This document shows positions 47,115-59,444 of a DNA stretch of 64,000 nucleotides, piece by piece. The stretch comes from Saccopteryx bilineata. Taxonomy: Eukaryota > Chordata > Mammalia > Chiroptera > Emballonuridae. Position 1 is the stretch's first letter. Each line of letters opens with the position of its first letter. The notes beneath the pieces are model-generated. The model searched no databases. It saw only the letters and a list, made by a program, of their open reading frames with translations, and was not told the origin of the DNA. Both the position numbers and the translations under genes were made by a program. The stretch lies in the NCBI RefSeq assembly GCF_036850765.1, contig NC_089492.1, positions 97,297,022 to 97,361,021 of the forward strand, written 5' to 3'.

Positions 47115-49855
47115 TCTTGGAAGGTAATGCAGGAGGAGGCATGACATTAAAAACAATAGTAGCATGAGAGATCAAGTTGCATCCTGGGATGCGAAAGAAG
47201 CTTGATGCATTCAGAATGTTTAATGCATATGGCAAAGCGGTGAGAAATAAGGCCTGAGAATTAAAGGGCTGTTCCAGCTATCCAAATACAAATTTGGGAT
47301 TTTTAATTGAGGAGTTAAAAAAAAAATCCAAAGGATTTAGACTGTCAGTAATTTTCTGTGGTAAATTATAGCTGGGACTTTGGTTCTTAAATCCGTCCCA
47401 TGAATTCTGAGGCTTGAACATAAAACCTTAGCTCTCAGAGAGATTTTCATCAACACACAATTTAGCTGGAAACAGCCACTTCATGAGCTGCCATAGCAAC
47501 TTTCAGAGTTCAGATATGGAATGAAAACTCTTTATCATCCCCAGACTTGATGATCTAATCATTCCTTTAACACACTGGATTGATTGCTTCCTATGAACAA
47601 AGGACTTTAATGTCTTTTCTAAACCAATGAATGAAAACCTCTGAAAAGTAGGGCACACACTTAGGGGCTGGCACCTCCAATATTAACTTCTGTCCTGATG
47701 CCATACTGTATTAAGAAGAGCAGAGACTCTTATGGGAAGTGGATATTTCTTTTCTCTCCAGGGAAGCTAACTGGGACAGAGGACAGACAATGTTCTCTTG
47801 ATCTCTGAGTATCTAGGAATAGTGCTCACCCATTTTAGATATTTCTGATATAATTATCTTTCCATTATCTGTGTTGGTCAGTCTTTTACTCACAGCACCA
47901 AACCTAATACTTATAAAAGATTAAGTGCACATTAAATATTTGAAAGGGTGATTGAACCAAGAAATCAATGAATAAAAATTATCAGACTATTTTCTCTGAT
48001 ATTTCTGGCCAGAAACATATGGCTATGATTAATCAATAGGTGTATTTTACCTATAGCAAAGAATATTGGCAATGACAATGTCAGGCATTATTTGTGACAT
48101 TCAACGTGTAAAAATGTATAATACTATGCTCTGTAAACAGAAACAAAGAGCTCATTAAATAAATATGTGAATTTCTTGCACAACATGGTCTTTTTTTTAA
48201 GCTAATTTTTAGTAGGCTGGAATGCCATGCGGTCTGAAGAAAATGTGAGGTTTCTGTTATCTTAAAAGATATAGACCTTATGATATAGTCCTAGGTTGAG
48301 AGCTCAGTGTTGTAGCTTCTTATTCTTAGAATCTCTGAATACCTGCAAGTAAATCAATGCAATTTTCTCTGGTTAGGGTTGTTTATCTGTTTAATGATCC
48401 ACCTGCTCCTCTCCTTCAGCCCTCTCCCTATTTCTTTGTCTCACATTATTGAAAAGAGGATTCTTTCTCGCCACTTAAACAATATTTTAGCAATGATACT
48501 TCCACTTTTCAGGCACTGCCCAAAAGCAAAACAGACTCTTGACCTTTAGCTGAAGGAAGAAATGGGGTCAGTTGGCATGGGATGCTTTCCTTCCTCTGGC
48601 TGAAGATGAACTTAGCTGCATTTTTATCTGTTCTGTACACTTAAGCCACATGAGTAATTTGCCCTTGAGTTGAACTGCTGAATTTCATTTCAATAAAGAT
48701 GTGTGTGTGAGAGGGAAGAGAGAATGTATGCCTGTGCGTGCGTGTGTGTGTGGCCTGTACGTGGCATAAGGAGAGATTTGATCAACGTGAGAACTGAATG
48801 CAAAGACATTGGTTAATAAAGTGTCAAGGGGCCCAGAAAATGCTCCATAGACGACTATTTGTGAGTTAGTGTAGCTTGATATGCCACAGCAGGATTCCAG
48901 AATAGTTGTGACTCAATACTTTGTAGGAGCTATTTGGGTTACAGCTCAGGAAAGGCCAGAGATGATCACAATGTAGTAAGAACGTCTCAGAAAAAAATCA
49001 TGATATTGGAGCATGGCATTATTCTTCCCTCCACCACCTTTGGCCACATATTTTGGTATCAAATTGTAAAAATCCAATGATGTAGTTTCTGAGGAGTTTT
49101 ACTCACTCTTTTCCCCCTGTCAGTTAATTGTCTTTGAGCAGAAATTTGTATAGTCTGCATTTTATATTTACATCTACCTTGGTTGAAAATAGAGTCATTC
49201 CCCCACACAGTTTTTGTAATCACTACACATATACTCACTCATTCTCTCTCATACACACACGAAAACCATTATGATTTTTCTGAAAAACAACACCAGCCAC
49301 CTGCTTACGGCAGTTCTACTTCTCATAGTGATGACAACTGTTATTTGAGCCCTAATCAGCAGAGTACTGGGCTAAACTAAGTGTCTTTCATGCCCTGTTT
49401 ATATATTGCTGAAGCCAACTAAACTCAATATGACCTTTACAGAGCTAACCATTCCAACAAATTGCAATGGGCAGTCATCTTTGTATATCTAAATCCAAGA
49501 ATTAATATTATATTTTAAAAAATGATTTAAAGCCATCAAATCAAATGTACTATCCATTTGAAAGTCTATGATTTGTTTAAGTGAGAAAAAGCTGAAATAG
49601 TTCTTTTCATTGAAAAACTCTCATAAATATTATAGTGTACTTCCTTCTCCTTAAAAAAAAAAAAAACCTGTTTAGTTCCAAAGATCTTAGAAAGAGCAAG
49701 ATTTTAATAATTTTTGTACTTTGATAAACTTTCTAAAGGGAATTTGCATTTATTTCACTGGATGTTGCATTTCATTATTGACCAATTCATTTTCAACTTC
49801 AAGTATACTTCCAAGCTTCATAAATTCAGGGCATTAATTCAGAATGTGCAAACAT
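47115..49855. other. Sequence without clear features
   Basis: TG-rich microsatellite near 48700-48753 and an A-run near 49655. No exon or known transposon recognised. Confidence 0.5.
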
Positions 49856-49875
49856 TTAGACCTGTGGCTATTGTT

Positions 49876-50280
49876 TTTTTTGTGTGTGTGTGTTTTTGTT
49901 TTTTTTTTCTTGAAGCTGGAAACGGGGACAGTCAGACAGACTCCCGCATGCGCCCGACTGGGATCCACCCGGCACGCCCACCAGGGGCGACGCTCTGCCC
50001 ACCAGGGGGCGATGCTCTGCCCCTCTGGGGGGTCGCTCTGCCGCAACCCAGAGCCACTCTAGCGCCTGGGGCAGAGGCCAAGGAGCCATCCCCAGCGCCC
50101 GGGCCATCTCTGCTCCAATGGAGCCTTGGCTGTGGGAGGGGAAGAGAGAGACAGAGAAGAAGGAGGGGGTGGGGATGGAGAAGCAAATGGGCGCTTCTCC
50201 TATGTGCCCTGGCCGAGAATCGAACCCGGGTCCCCCGCACGCCAGGCTGACGCTCTACCGCTGAGCCAACCAGCCAGGGC
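49876..50280 (-). mobile_element. tRNA-derived bat SINE (GCCCTGGCC head, ~400 bp type)
   Basis: Full length, reading leftward from the head at 50280 to the tail (T-rich) at 49876. The minus strand shows the A-box TGGCTCAGCGG and B-box GGTTCGATTCTC. A perfect 16-bp duplication, ACCTGTGGCTATTGTT, lies at 49860-49875 and 50281-50296. CG dinucleotides are well preserved, suggesting a young insertion. Confidence 0.97.
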
Positions 50281-50299
50281 ACCTGTGGCTATTGTTGAA

Positions 50300-51730
50300 T
50301 AAACATCTAAAATATATTTGACTACATTTTGGGGTCCTTTCTGGTGGGAATTCAATTCTAAATTAATATATCTTTAAAATAAATGTTCAAGAGATGTTGG
50401 AATTTGTGGGGTTTTAATATTTAATTTTAACTCATAAATTTAAAATTATATTGACTATTTTATGTTTAGGCGTATAGTCAAAATGAATTCATTGTTGCAC
50501 TATTACCAGAACCTCAAATTCTGTAATTACCATTTATCTTATAATCACAAGTTTTCTCAGGCTGAGGGAAATTAATGTTCTTTATATTCACAAAAATTTT
50601 GTTTTTTCTCTAAGAGACCTGGCTGAATACCACTTTTTTTTTTCTCTCTCAAGGTATTCGGCTACAGAGATAATAGTGATACAGACTTTATACATTCTGC
50701 AGATGGGAAACAGAAATTTGTCATCTTGGTCAAAAGCAGAAACTACTTTTGGGGCAATAAGTAGAAGTTTCTTGTTCTTTTAAAACACTGGTTTCATTTC
50801 TAATTAATAAAATTACTAATTTATTAGTAGTAAATGCTTCTATCTCAGCCTTGTCATACTAATTCTTCTGAATATGTAGAAAACATTTTTAAAATAATCA
50901 ATATTGGGAGAAAAAGATAAGCCTCTTTAACTACCCTTGCCTTGTTTATCACATGACAGCGGTGCATTTAGTAGCAGTGTAACTTCTTATCCTCAGCCTC
51001 CACCCATGGGGCAGTGATTAATGCATGGGGCAATTTCTTCCTGACGCCACAATCTGTTGATATAGCCATGGACACTGACTGAGGGCCCGTGATAAGGTTT
51101 CCACAGTGACTTGACTCTACTGAAGAAGGGGGAAAAACAGGACAAGGAGAGACCATAAGGTAAAAGCTGCATATTTTTAATCGTTGCTTTTTTTCTAATT
51201 AGATCCTGATTTTCTTTGGTGCCAGTAAAGAGGCCACAACAGTTTTTCTTAGGACTCAAAACAGGAGAAAAACCTTGTGAAACATAGAAAGGGGAAGCCA
51301 AATGTTATTCTCTTCTCCAAAATGAACTTGCCTTTTCCAAAATAACCTTACTTTGATGGGAGAGGTTGAGTATATTAGTTCAGTCTTAACTAACAAGTCT
51401 TGCTGGGGTTGAAGGGGACTCTGGCTGCTCTAAAATACACCTCTTTTCCCAGTCCATGTCTTGTCAGGAATGAATGAGCTCCGGGATGAGCTAGAAGATG
51501 GAGGCCACAATAGTCTCCAGCCAGCACTCCCCATCTAATCTTACATTTTGAAGAGATTTGTGAGTGTTTATAATGCATCGGTGTTTAAACACAAATGCCT
51601 AAAAAGACAAGAGCTCACAACTTAGCAAACCTTTTAATTATAGTAATATATTTTTCTGTGGGGGGAGAGAAGGGGGGACGAGTTCATTCTTTGCCCTTAG
51701 ATACAACTGTGTCAGAAAAACCAGGCAGCA
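50300..51730. other. Sequence without clear features
   Basis: Nothing recognised. Confidence 0.5.
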
Positions 51731-51740
51731 TCCAGAGTTC

Positions 51741-52064
51741 TTTTTTTTTTTTTTTTAACAGAGACAGAGACAGAGAGAGATAGGGACAGATGGACAGGAA
51801 TGGAGAGAGATGAGAAGCATCAATCATCAGTTTTTCGTTGCAACACCTTAGTTGTTCATTGATTGCTTTCTCATATGTGCCTTGACCGTGGGCCTTCAGC
51901 AGACTGAGTAACCCCTTGCTCAAGCCAGTGACCTTAGGTCCAAGCTGGTGAGCTTTGCTCAAACCAGATGAGCCCGAGCTCAAACTGGCGACCTTGGGGT
52001 CTCGAACCTGGGTCCTCCACATCCCAGTCCTACGCTCTATCCACTGCGCCACTGCCTGATCAGG
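51741..52064 (-). mobile_element. tRNA-derived bat SINE (CCTGACCAGG head)
   Basis: The head lies at the right (forward CACTGCCTGATCAGG) and the T-run tail at 51741-51756. CCAGAGT at 51732-51738 and 52065-52071 is the likely duplication, extended imperfectly. Same family as 18089-18397. Confidence 0.92.
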
Positions 52065-52099
52065 CCAGAGTAATTTTCTAAAGGGAAGCAAATATTTTA

Positions 52100-52168
52100 A
52101 TGGGTGAATAAGTGTGTGTGTGCATTTGTGTGTGTGCGTGCATGTGTGTGCGTGCATGCACATGCTCA
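52100..52168. repeat. TG-rich microsatellite
   Basis: Imperfect GTGTGTGC/GTGCATGT repeat of about 65 bp. Confidence 0.85.
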
Positions 52169-52349
52169 TAGGCACTTCAGTTTTTTAAAAAACATGAGCT
52201 ACCATGGAGAGAAATGGATGTAAAAATGGACAGTTAATTGATTCTGAGACATATCACATTGAGTCTTTTCAAGGTTTGAAGCTTTGAATGTCACCTCTCA
52301 CACCAATGAATGCCATATTTGTTTGTAAACACCATAGTGTTGAGGGAAG

Positions 52350-52560
52350 GAGGCAAAATAGGCTTTGAATTCAGCCATACCTGGGTTTAAATCCCTGCCA
52401 CACATTAGCTGTGTGATATTTTGCAAAATCAATCTGCTTGAGCTTTACTTGTCTCATTCATAAAAATAAGAATGCCACCTTTCTTGCAGGATAGGTATAA
52501 AAATTCAGCAAGGCAACATAAGTAGATTACCTAGTTGCATGTTTAGAAAGAGTAACAGTA
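52350..52560 (+). mobile_element. MIR SINE
   Basis: 'ctgggtttaaatccctgcc', 'attagctgtgtgatatttt' and 'tgtctcattcataaaaataag' match sense MIR including its tRNA head. Confidence 0.8.
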
Positions 52561-52931
52561 ACTCTTAACTACCTCTCCCTTCTCCACAGAAAACCATAGC
52601 TTGATTTGAGCTAATAAAATCGCAAATAATTATCATAATCTTTACTACTGGGCTCATGGATAGGAGGAGGAAGGGTACTAGTTTTTTATTCTTGAAAATA
52701 TACCAGTGCAAAACAAATGGTTCACTTTCAGACAAGTCATGTTTACATGCTGAAAAGTGGGACTCCAAGTCTTTACATCTCCACTCCTTTTTGTCTCTCA
52801 AAGTTCCGAGAATCCCTTAGTTGGGGACAATCCTGCAAGAGGAAGCCAAGTTATTGATTCTTCTCCAGCCTTTAGGTGTGTGATTTCTGAGTCAGGATTG
52901 TGTACTTTTATATTAGAATTTTCATAATTGG

Positions 52932-53305
52932 GCCCTGGCCGGTTGGCTCAGCGGTAGAGCGTCGGCCTGGCGTGCAGAAGTCTCGGGTTCGATTCGCGGC
53001 CAGGGCACATAGGAGAAGCACCCATTTGCTTCTCCACCCCCTCCTCCTTCCTCTCTCTCTCTTCCCCTCCCGCAGCCAAGGCTCCATTGGAGCAAAGATG
53101 GCCCGGGCGCTGGGATGGCTCCTTGGCCTCTGCCCCAGGCGCTAGAGTGGCTCTGGTCGCTGCAGAGCGACGCCCCAGAGGGGCAGAGCATCGCCCCCTG
53201 GTGGGCAGAGCGTCGCCCCTGGTGGGCGTGCCGGGTGGATCCCGGTCGGGCGCATGCGGGAGTCTGTCTGACTGTCTCTCCCTGTTTCCAGCTTCAGAAA
53301 AATAC

Positions 53306-53332
<27 letters not shown>
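52932..53332 (+). mobile_element. tRNA-derived bat SINE (GCCCTGGCC head)
   Basis: Full-length copy with A-box TGGCTCAGCGG, B-box GGTTCGATTCG and a 27-base A tail. CG dinucleotides are well preserved. Unlike its relatives, no target-site duplication could be found in the flanks (left ...TTTTCATAATTG, right GAGGTTACAATAG...). Confidence 0.97.
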
Positions 53333-53336
<4 letters not shown>

Positions 53337-53481
53337 TTACAATAGTGTTTTAAACATTATGGCATATTAGACTTATTTGAAAAGCTTGATAAAAAAAGAG
53401 ATTCGCAGGACCCATCCCCAAGGAGTCTTATTCTGGAATTACACATTTCAAGTTCTTGCATTTTTAAAACACAAATATCTC

Positions 53482-53690
53482 GCCTGACCTGTGGTGGCAC
53501 AGTGGATAAAGCGTCGACCTGGAAATGCTGAGGTTGCCGGTTTGAAACCCTGGGCTTGCCTGGTCAAGGCACATATAGGAGTTGATGCTTCCAGCTCCTC
53601 CTCCCTTCTCTCTATCTCTCCTCTCTCTCTCTGTCTCTCTCTCTCTTCTCTCTCTCTCCTCTCTAAAATGAATAAATTAAAAAAACACAC
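53482..53690 (+). mobile_element. Short tRNA-derived bat SINE (CCTGACCTGTGG head)
   Basis: The head GCCTGACCTGTGGTGGCACA, a B-box-like GGTTTGAAACCC, a CT-rich stretch and an A-rich tail. ACACAAATATC at 53469-53479 and 53691-53701 is the target duplication. Inserted only 150 bp from the preceding SINE. Confidence 0.95.
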
Positions 53691-54049
53691 ACACAAATAT
53701 CCCAAGTACCTCTGATTCAGTTGACCTGCACTGATATGGAGCACTCCTGTCTTATAGGCTATTTAATTCAAGGTCACTTACGGCTTCTGATTCAGTGGTC
53801 AACTACCAGGGGAGGGTCTGAGTTTTGTAGAGACAAAACATTATACAGTTTGGGGATTTACTTTAAAAAAACAAACCAAAAAAATCTTACTTCTATGAAT
53901 TTTGCAAAAGCATATGATCATGGGAATGTATTGCCAGGACTTCTCCCAGGGGTTAGGGGGTGGGAGGTGAGCTGTGAATAGGAGGGTCTCTGAACATAAG
54001 CTTCTTAGCTTCTCAGTACATCCACATTAGAGTAACTCATGACAATCCA

Positions 54050-54200
54050 TTCTTGTAATTGCTTCTATTTTACACAGTGAAGGAACTGAAGAACAGAGAC
54101 TTGAAGTAACTTGTGATGGTCACACAGCTAGTAAGTGGGAGACCTGGGATTTGAATCCAGGCAATCTGTCTCCTGAGCCTTTCTTCTGTTTACCATCACA
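54050..54200 (-). mobile_element. MIR SINE fragment
   Basis: 'cagtgaaggaactgaagaac', 'ggtcacacagctagtaagtg' and 'gatttgaatccaggcaatc' match the reverse complement of MIR, with the tRNA head conserved best. Confidence 0.85.
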
Positions 54201-54434
54201 ACATAATGTCTTTAAGAAGTACTTCCTGTTTTCTGAAAGTCACAGAGAGACAATGTCTCTCCTTATTTCTATTATAGGAGCCACAGTTACATTCTTACCT
54301 GATGAGATAACGTGCTGATGACAATAAGTCAAAAGCTGCAATGATTAGGTGAATATTTTTGCATTAAGAGTGACTATAAAGTCACTTTATTTACTTAGAT
54401 AGTTTTATATTTTAAAATCTAAATTTAAAATACA

Positions 54435-54640
54435 CAATCATTCATTCAATATACATAATTGATGAAGAATCTGGGTGAGTAAAAGAAGATACATCTCTGG
54501 CCCCCGGGAATTTATAATCTAATAAGCCCAGGGTGTGGATGGAGAGGGGCTGTGGGTGAGATAGACGTAAACTTACAAGCAGCATGAGGAACTATTTGGA
54601 AAGCTTGACAATTGAGAGAAGAGAAAAAGCACAGTCCTAG
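54435..54640 (-). mobile_element. L2-like fragment
   Basis: 'caatcattcattcaatatac', 'ccccgggaatttataatct' and 'gatagacgtaaacttacaag' suggest antisense L2. Confidence 0.5.
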
Positions 54641-54644
54641 CCTC

Positions 54645-56405
54645 TGGAAGAGAACAGCTGCATTAAACAAAAGCAAAAGCAATGAAAAAACTTATAGACT
54701 GCTAGTGATCTAGTCCGATATTCTGTTAGTCACAGAACCTGCAGTTTTAACTGCTTGGAATAAGCAGTAAAGTATGGTCACATGACTAAGTTCTGCTAGA
54801 TGAGATGGAAACAGAAGGATTACGTGACAACTTCCAGAAAACCTTGTGAAAAGACAGCTGCTTTGCCCCCTTTGCCCCTCTCTCTTTCCTCTCCTTTCTG
54901 CAGACTCGAATGCAAACTAATGACTGGAATTAGAACAGGTTTCATGGTCTGCAAGACACAGCACACTGAGGATGAGGTAGCATAAACACAGATAGGAGTC
55001 CTAGGGACCATAAAGCCACCGTGCCAACCTGGGGCCGCTGATCTCCAGCTTGTGTTCTTCAGAGAGGGACAGACCGCTGCCTTATTTAAGAATTGTTTAT
55101 TTTGGTTTTGTCATTTGCAGCTGACCTTAATCCTAACTGATGAAAACCTTTATTGAGAATGCTGACATCAACATCAGACACCATTCTATTAAGAAAGTTC
55201 CATTATAGAACAGGTAGAAATATAACTAACATTATATAAATGTACTTAAACATAAAAACAAATATATTATTATGATGCAAAAAAATAAAATCATCTCCCA
55301 CAAACTGTCACTTTGGGAGAAAATATTATTATTACTCCTATCAACTGCTAATAATCAAATTAGTGTTAGAGCTTTACCTTTGGAATTGTGTTCAGATGAT
55401 TTTCACGGACACCTTATTCTAAATTAGGTTTCTATAAAGGACATCTATTTGGGGGGTTCTTTTTGTTTCTAAATATTTGACCTTTTTTTTTTTGTTTGAA
55501 AAATGCTTCACATATGAATGTGGGTAACTCCCTCTGCTCACTCTCCAACCCTCTATCATGCTTTATCCCCCTACAGCACTTACTAACATTACCTCCTACC
55601 TTCCTCTAGAATGGAGCTCCCCAGTACCCTTACAATAAACTAGTTTTTGTAATTTTATCATAGATTCTTTCCTTGATGATACTACATAAATGGCACACCT
55701 TGCACTCTCTGTCCTCATAATTCACAGCTAGTGAGAAGGGCATGTGAGGGCTTAAAATGTGTCTCCCGGAATTTGGGGGACATCATGTCCAAAATATACT
55801 CAAAAAGGTTAAGGTGAAAGTTGGTACTGTCACTTGAGTGAGCAAAGTAGAGGAAGAGAGGACTGGGGCCTGCATTTGGGAGTTAAGTGAACAACCAGAG
55901 GCAGCATTCGAAGGATGTGACAAGGGTTTTTCATGGGCTAGATGTCAGCCACAATCACAGGAGAGCTGTTGTGTAGTTATGTTAGGTTTTATCCACTCAG
56001 CTAACTGGCACATGATGGGATCTCAGCAGAGAGATGCTGAGGATGAAAGGACAAGTTGGAGAAAAATGCAATGTGCCACTTGCATCTTGGGAATTATCAT
56101 TTAATGTATTTATTGTTGGGGTTTCTTAAGAGTCAAGACGGTTCCCATAAGAGGAAGTTAGATACCTGCCCCACTATGAGTGGACATCATACTAAAGAAT
56201 AAGCTTTCTGGCACTTTCTTGTTTCCACTCCCTCTCTCTCTTCCCCCACAACACCCTGCAGCTCTGAATGGTTTAGCAAGGATCGGGAGGGGACGTGCAA
56301 GCAGGGAGACAAAGAAAGAACAGGTACCCTCTTCTCTGAACCCAAGTCCTCACTCTGCAAGTCATTAGCCTGCAGCAAACCTCAGCTGGGCCCACGGAAA
56401 TGGAC
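54645..56405. other. Mostly without clear features
   Basis: A possible L2-like stretch lies near 55520-55700 ('ctctagaatggagctcccc'). Nothing else recognised. Confidence 0.45.
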
Positions 56406-56424
56406 TTAACATTATGTCAGAGTA

Positions 56425-56801
56425 GGCCCTGGCCGGTTGGCTCAGTGGTAGAGCATCGGCCTGGTGTGCAGAAGTCCCGGGTTAGATTCCCGGCCAGGGC
56501 ACACAGGAGAAGCGCCCATCTGCTTCTCCACACCTCCCTGTCTCTGTCTCTCTCTTCCCCTCCTGCAGCCAAGGCTCCATTGGAGCAAAGATGGCCCGAG
56601 CGCTGGGGATGGCTCTGTGGCCTCTGCCTCAGGCGCTAGAGTGGCTCTGGTCGCAACATAGCGACACCCAGGATGGGCAGAGCATCGCTCCCTGGTGGGC
56701 GTGCGGGGTGGGTTCCCGTCGGGCGCATGCGGGAGTCTGTCTGTCTCTCCCCATTTCCAGCTTCAGAAAAATACAAAAAAAAAAAAAAACAACAACCAAA
56801 A
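56425..56801 (+). mobile_element. tRNA-derived bat SINE (GCCCTGGCC head)
   Basis: Near full length, with a perfect 17-bp duplication AACATTATGTCAGAGTA at 56408-56424 and 56802-56818 and an A-rich tail. It lacks one of the two tandem 'GGTGGGCAGAGCG'-like segments seen in the 52932 copy. Clearly a retrotransposed, fairly recent copy. Confidence 0.97.
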
Positions 56802-56819
56802 AACATTATGTCAGAGTAA

Positions 56820-58295
56820 ACTTCAGCACACAAGACCAGACATTCTGTTTTCTGAATTGGGACTCTGTTAATATTTTAAAACAATTGCAGAGTTTCTACT
56901 GACAATGACCTTTTATCTCTCACTGCCCAGATTTGTACCGAGGTTTAAAAGAAAATTGGGAGGAAAAAACATGTTGCTTTGATGATCATTCCCTGTAAGT
57001 CCTCCTTGTTCTAATGATCAGTTACTTTTCAATATGATGAAATATTAAGCAAACGAGGAGGCAAGTGACATAGTCTTCTAGTCTTAGTTATTATTATCCT
57101 CTTTCATCTCAGGAATCATTGTTCTTTTGCTCTCATTTCTCCCATCAAGTAAAAATATATAAAAACAATTTTTTAAATGGAATGGAACAACTTTAAAAGA
57201 TTTTTTTCTTAACTACGTTGTTAGTGGCTAAAACTGTTGCTCTCTCTCTCTCTAATTACTACATAAAAGAGATGCCCAGGAAAACAATCTTAATAAAAAG
57301 TAATTCAACCAATGCTAGAATTTCTAGCAAAAGAGAGAAGATATCTTCTATATAGCACCTTTCTGGCAATGCTCAAAAAATTCTATGGAGAAAATTTCAC
57401 ATATGATCTGAGTGTATCAGACGTTAAGTATGTGTTGAACAAATAAATTGATAAATAAGTTCTCATATACAAATAGCATAGTTGGTGAACGTAAAGCAAA
57501 AACAAACATCTGAGACATAGAGGAAGTTGGTGGAGAGTGTGAAGCAAATGCCTTTTTATAGGAAAAGAGGAAGCGGTGTGAAAGGCAGGCACATTGTTTC
57601 ATCAGAGGGACAAATTCTACCTATTCATGCTTGGAGAGCCAATTATGAAAAATCAGCCACATTATCAAACAGTTGTTTGGCGGAGATTAATACTAAGTAA
57701 ACTAACAAAGCACTATCTCTCAGAAAGGAGAAAATCTGTTCCTTCTAAATAAATTAATTCATCCAAGCATCAGCGAAAGAATTGATTGCTCAATCATTAT
57801 TTATGAAGTCCTGTTAGGTACTCACTATTGTGGACGACATGGATTTTAACTAAGCCTCAGTCCTGTATCCAATACTTGAAAATTTAATGTTAATGACTGA
57901 TAGTCAAACATTTTAAATATTTCTCTTAATCAGGTGTGCTTTTGGTTTTCTCACAGATATCACAGTTTTCGAGGTGGAAGAGATATTTCAGAATGCTTCA
58001 CTGATATTAAGCTCCAAGTTTGTTAAATGTAATTCTTTATGTGCTGGGCAAGTATTCTTACTATAAGTGCCTTGCTTGATAATTTCTTTATTGAAAACTT
58101 GGTTATACATGATGATGACATAGTATACATAACATAACTTTGGTAAACATTATATACCTATCTAATGTGTCTTTGCATACTCATGTCTTTTTCTGTTGCC
58201 TATATTTATGCATTTTCACTTTGTTGGTATAGAAGTGCTATCCTCATTCTATATGCACTTTGTAATTTAATGGCAATTTTCTCATAACTCAGTTG
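56820..58295. other. Sequence without clear features
   Basis: A possible antisense L2 end lies near 57785-57850. Otherwise nothing recognised. Confidence 0.45.
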
Positions 58296-58299
58296 AATG

Positions 58300-58575
58300 T
58301 CATTTCCTTAAGAAAACTTCCCCTGATCACCCAGAGCAGCTCAGGTCCTTTGCTTCAAAGCCTATATTTCTAGAAATGCATTTAGCATAACTGCAATGAG
58401 TGAAAATTATAATTTCTGTTTAATATCTAGTTCTGCACTGAGGTATACTGTCATCGAGGGCAGAGAAAGTTCACTCTGGTGTTCCTAGCCTAGTACCTTG
58501 CATAAAGTGGGTACACCCAGCATATCACCTGACCCACATGAGGTGCTCAATAAATAATTGCGTGAATGAATGAAC
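58300..58575 (+). mobile_element. L2 3' end
   Basis: 'aaaacttcccctgatcaccc', 'ttcctagcctagtaccttgc' and 'gtgctcaataaataattgcg' are in sense L2 order and end in the typical GAATGAATGAA. Confidence 0.75.
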
Positions 58576-58579
58576 TTGA

Positions 58580-59078
58580 AAATAATAACTGAGAATCTAC
58601 TTTGTGCTTGCCTTAACTGTGCAAATTATACAATAGTCATAGTTTGATTTAAGGCCATTTTTCTTGGCCAACGTGGTAGTCTTCCTTATCTGGATTTGCC
58701 AATTTCATAGTCCAGGCCCCTCAAGAGTAATTCTGCTTTATTCATCCAATAAGTATTTATTTTCATCTTTTATATAATGTGAAGCTGAATTTATCTTCTG
58801 AATTTCTTTGATTACTTGCTTCTTACCAGCTAATCAGATAATCCTAAATAATTTGATTTGGAAGTGCCCTTAAAGACCATACAGCCCAAATTCTTTTGTA
58901 ATAAAACATTCCTTCAGTCACTCATCTAAAAAATTGATTGTCTGACACTTTTTGAATACTTTTAATTGACCTAAAGAACTTGACTTTTTTGAAAGGAAGA
59001 CCAACCCTTTGTTGCAACTCTCAAATTATTGCAAAATTCTTTATGTTTTGTACTCTTCCATCCTCTACAGTCTCCTAC
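58580..59078. other. Sequence without clear features
   Basis: Nothing recognised. Confidence 0.5.
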
Positions 59079-59096
59079 AAGGGTCGTTACACTTTA

Positions 59097-59425
59097 TGTT
59101 TTTTATTTTTTTATTTTTTGTATGTGACAGAGACAGAGAGCGGGACAGACAGACAGGAAGAGAGAGAGAGAGGTGAGAAGCATCAAGTCTTCGTTGGGGC
59201 ACCTTAGTTGTTCACTGATTGCTTTCTCATACGTGCCTTGACCCGGGGTGGGGGGCTACAGCAGACAGAGTGACCCCTTGCTCCAGCCAGCGACCTTGGG
59301 CTCAAGCTGGTGAGCCCTGCTCAAACCAGATGAGCCCACGCTCAAGCTGACAACCTCGGGGTTTCGGACCTGGGTCCTCCGCGTCCCAGTTCGATGCTCT
59401 ATCCACTGTGCCACCGCCTGATCAG
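59097..59425 (-). mobile_element. tRNA-derived bat SINE (CCTGACCAGG head)
   Basis: Full length, with the head at the right (forward CCACCGCCTGATCAG) and a T-rich tail at the left. A perfect 18-bp duplication, AAGGGTCGTTACACTTTA, lies at 59079-59096 and 59426-59443. Confidence 0.97.
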
Positions 59426-59444
59426 AAGGGTCGTTACACTTTAA

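Noticed and set aside
49714..50282. 178-codon plus frame and overlapping minus frames
   Set aside because: They are almost entirely the SINE at 49876-50280 with adjoining bases, so not a gene.
51684..52175. 163-codon minus-strand open frame
   Set aside because: Explained by the SINE at 51741-52064 and the neighbouring TG repeat.
52932..53005. tRNA-like sequence with A and B boxes, considered as a tRNA gene
   Set aside because: It is followed by a SINE body and A tail and repeated in several copies in the window. It is a SINE head, not an independent tRNA gene.
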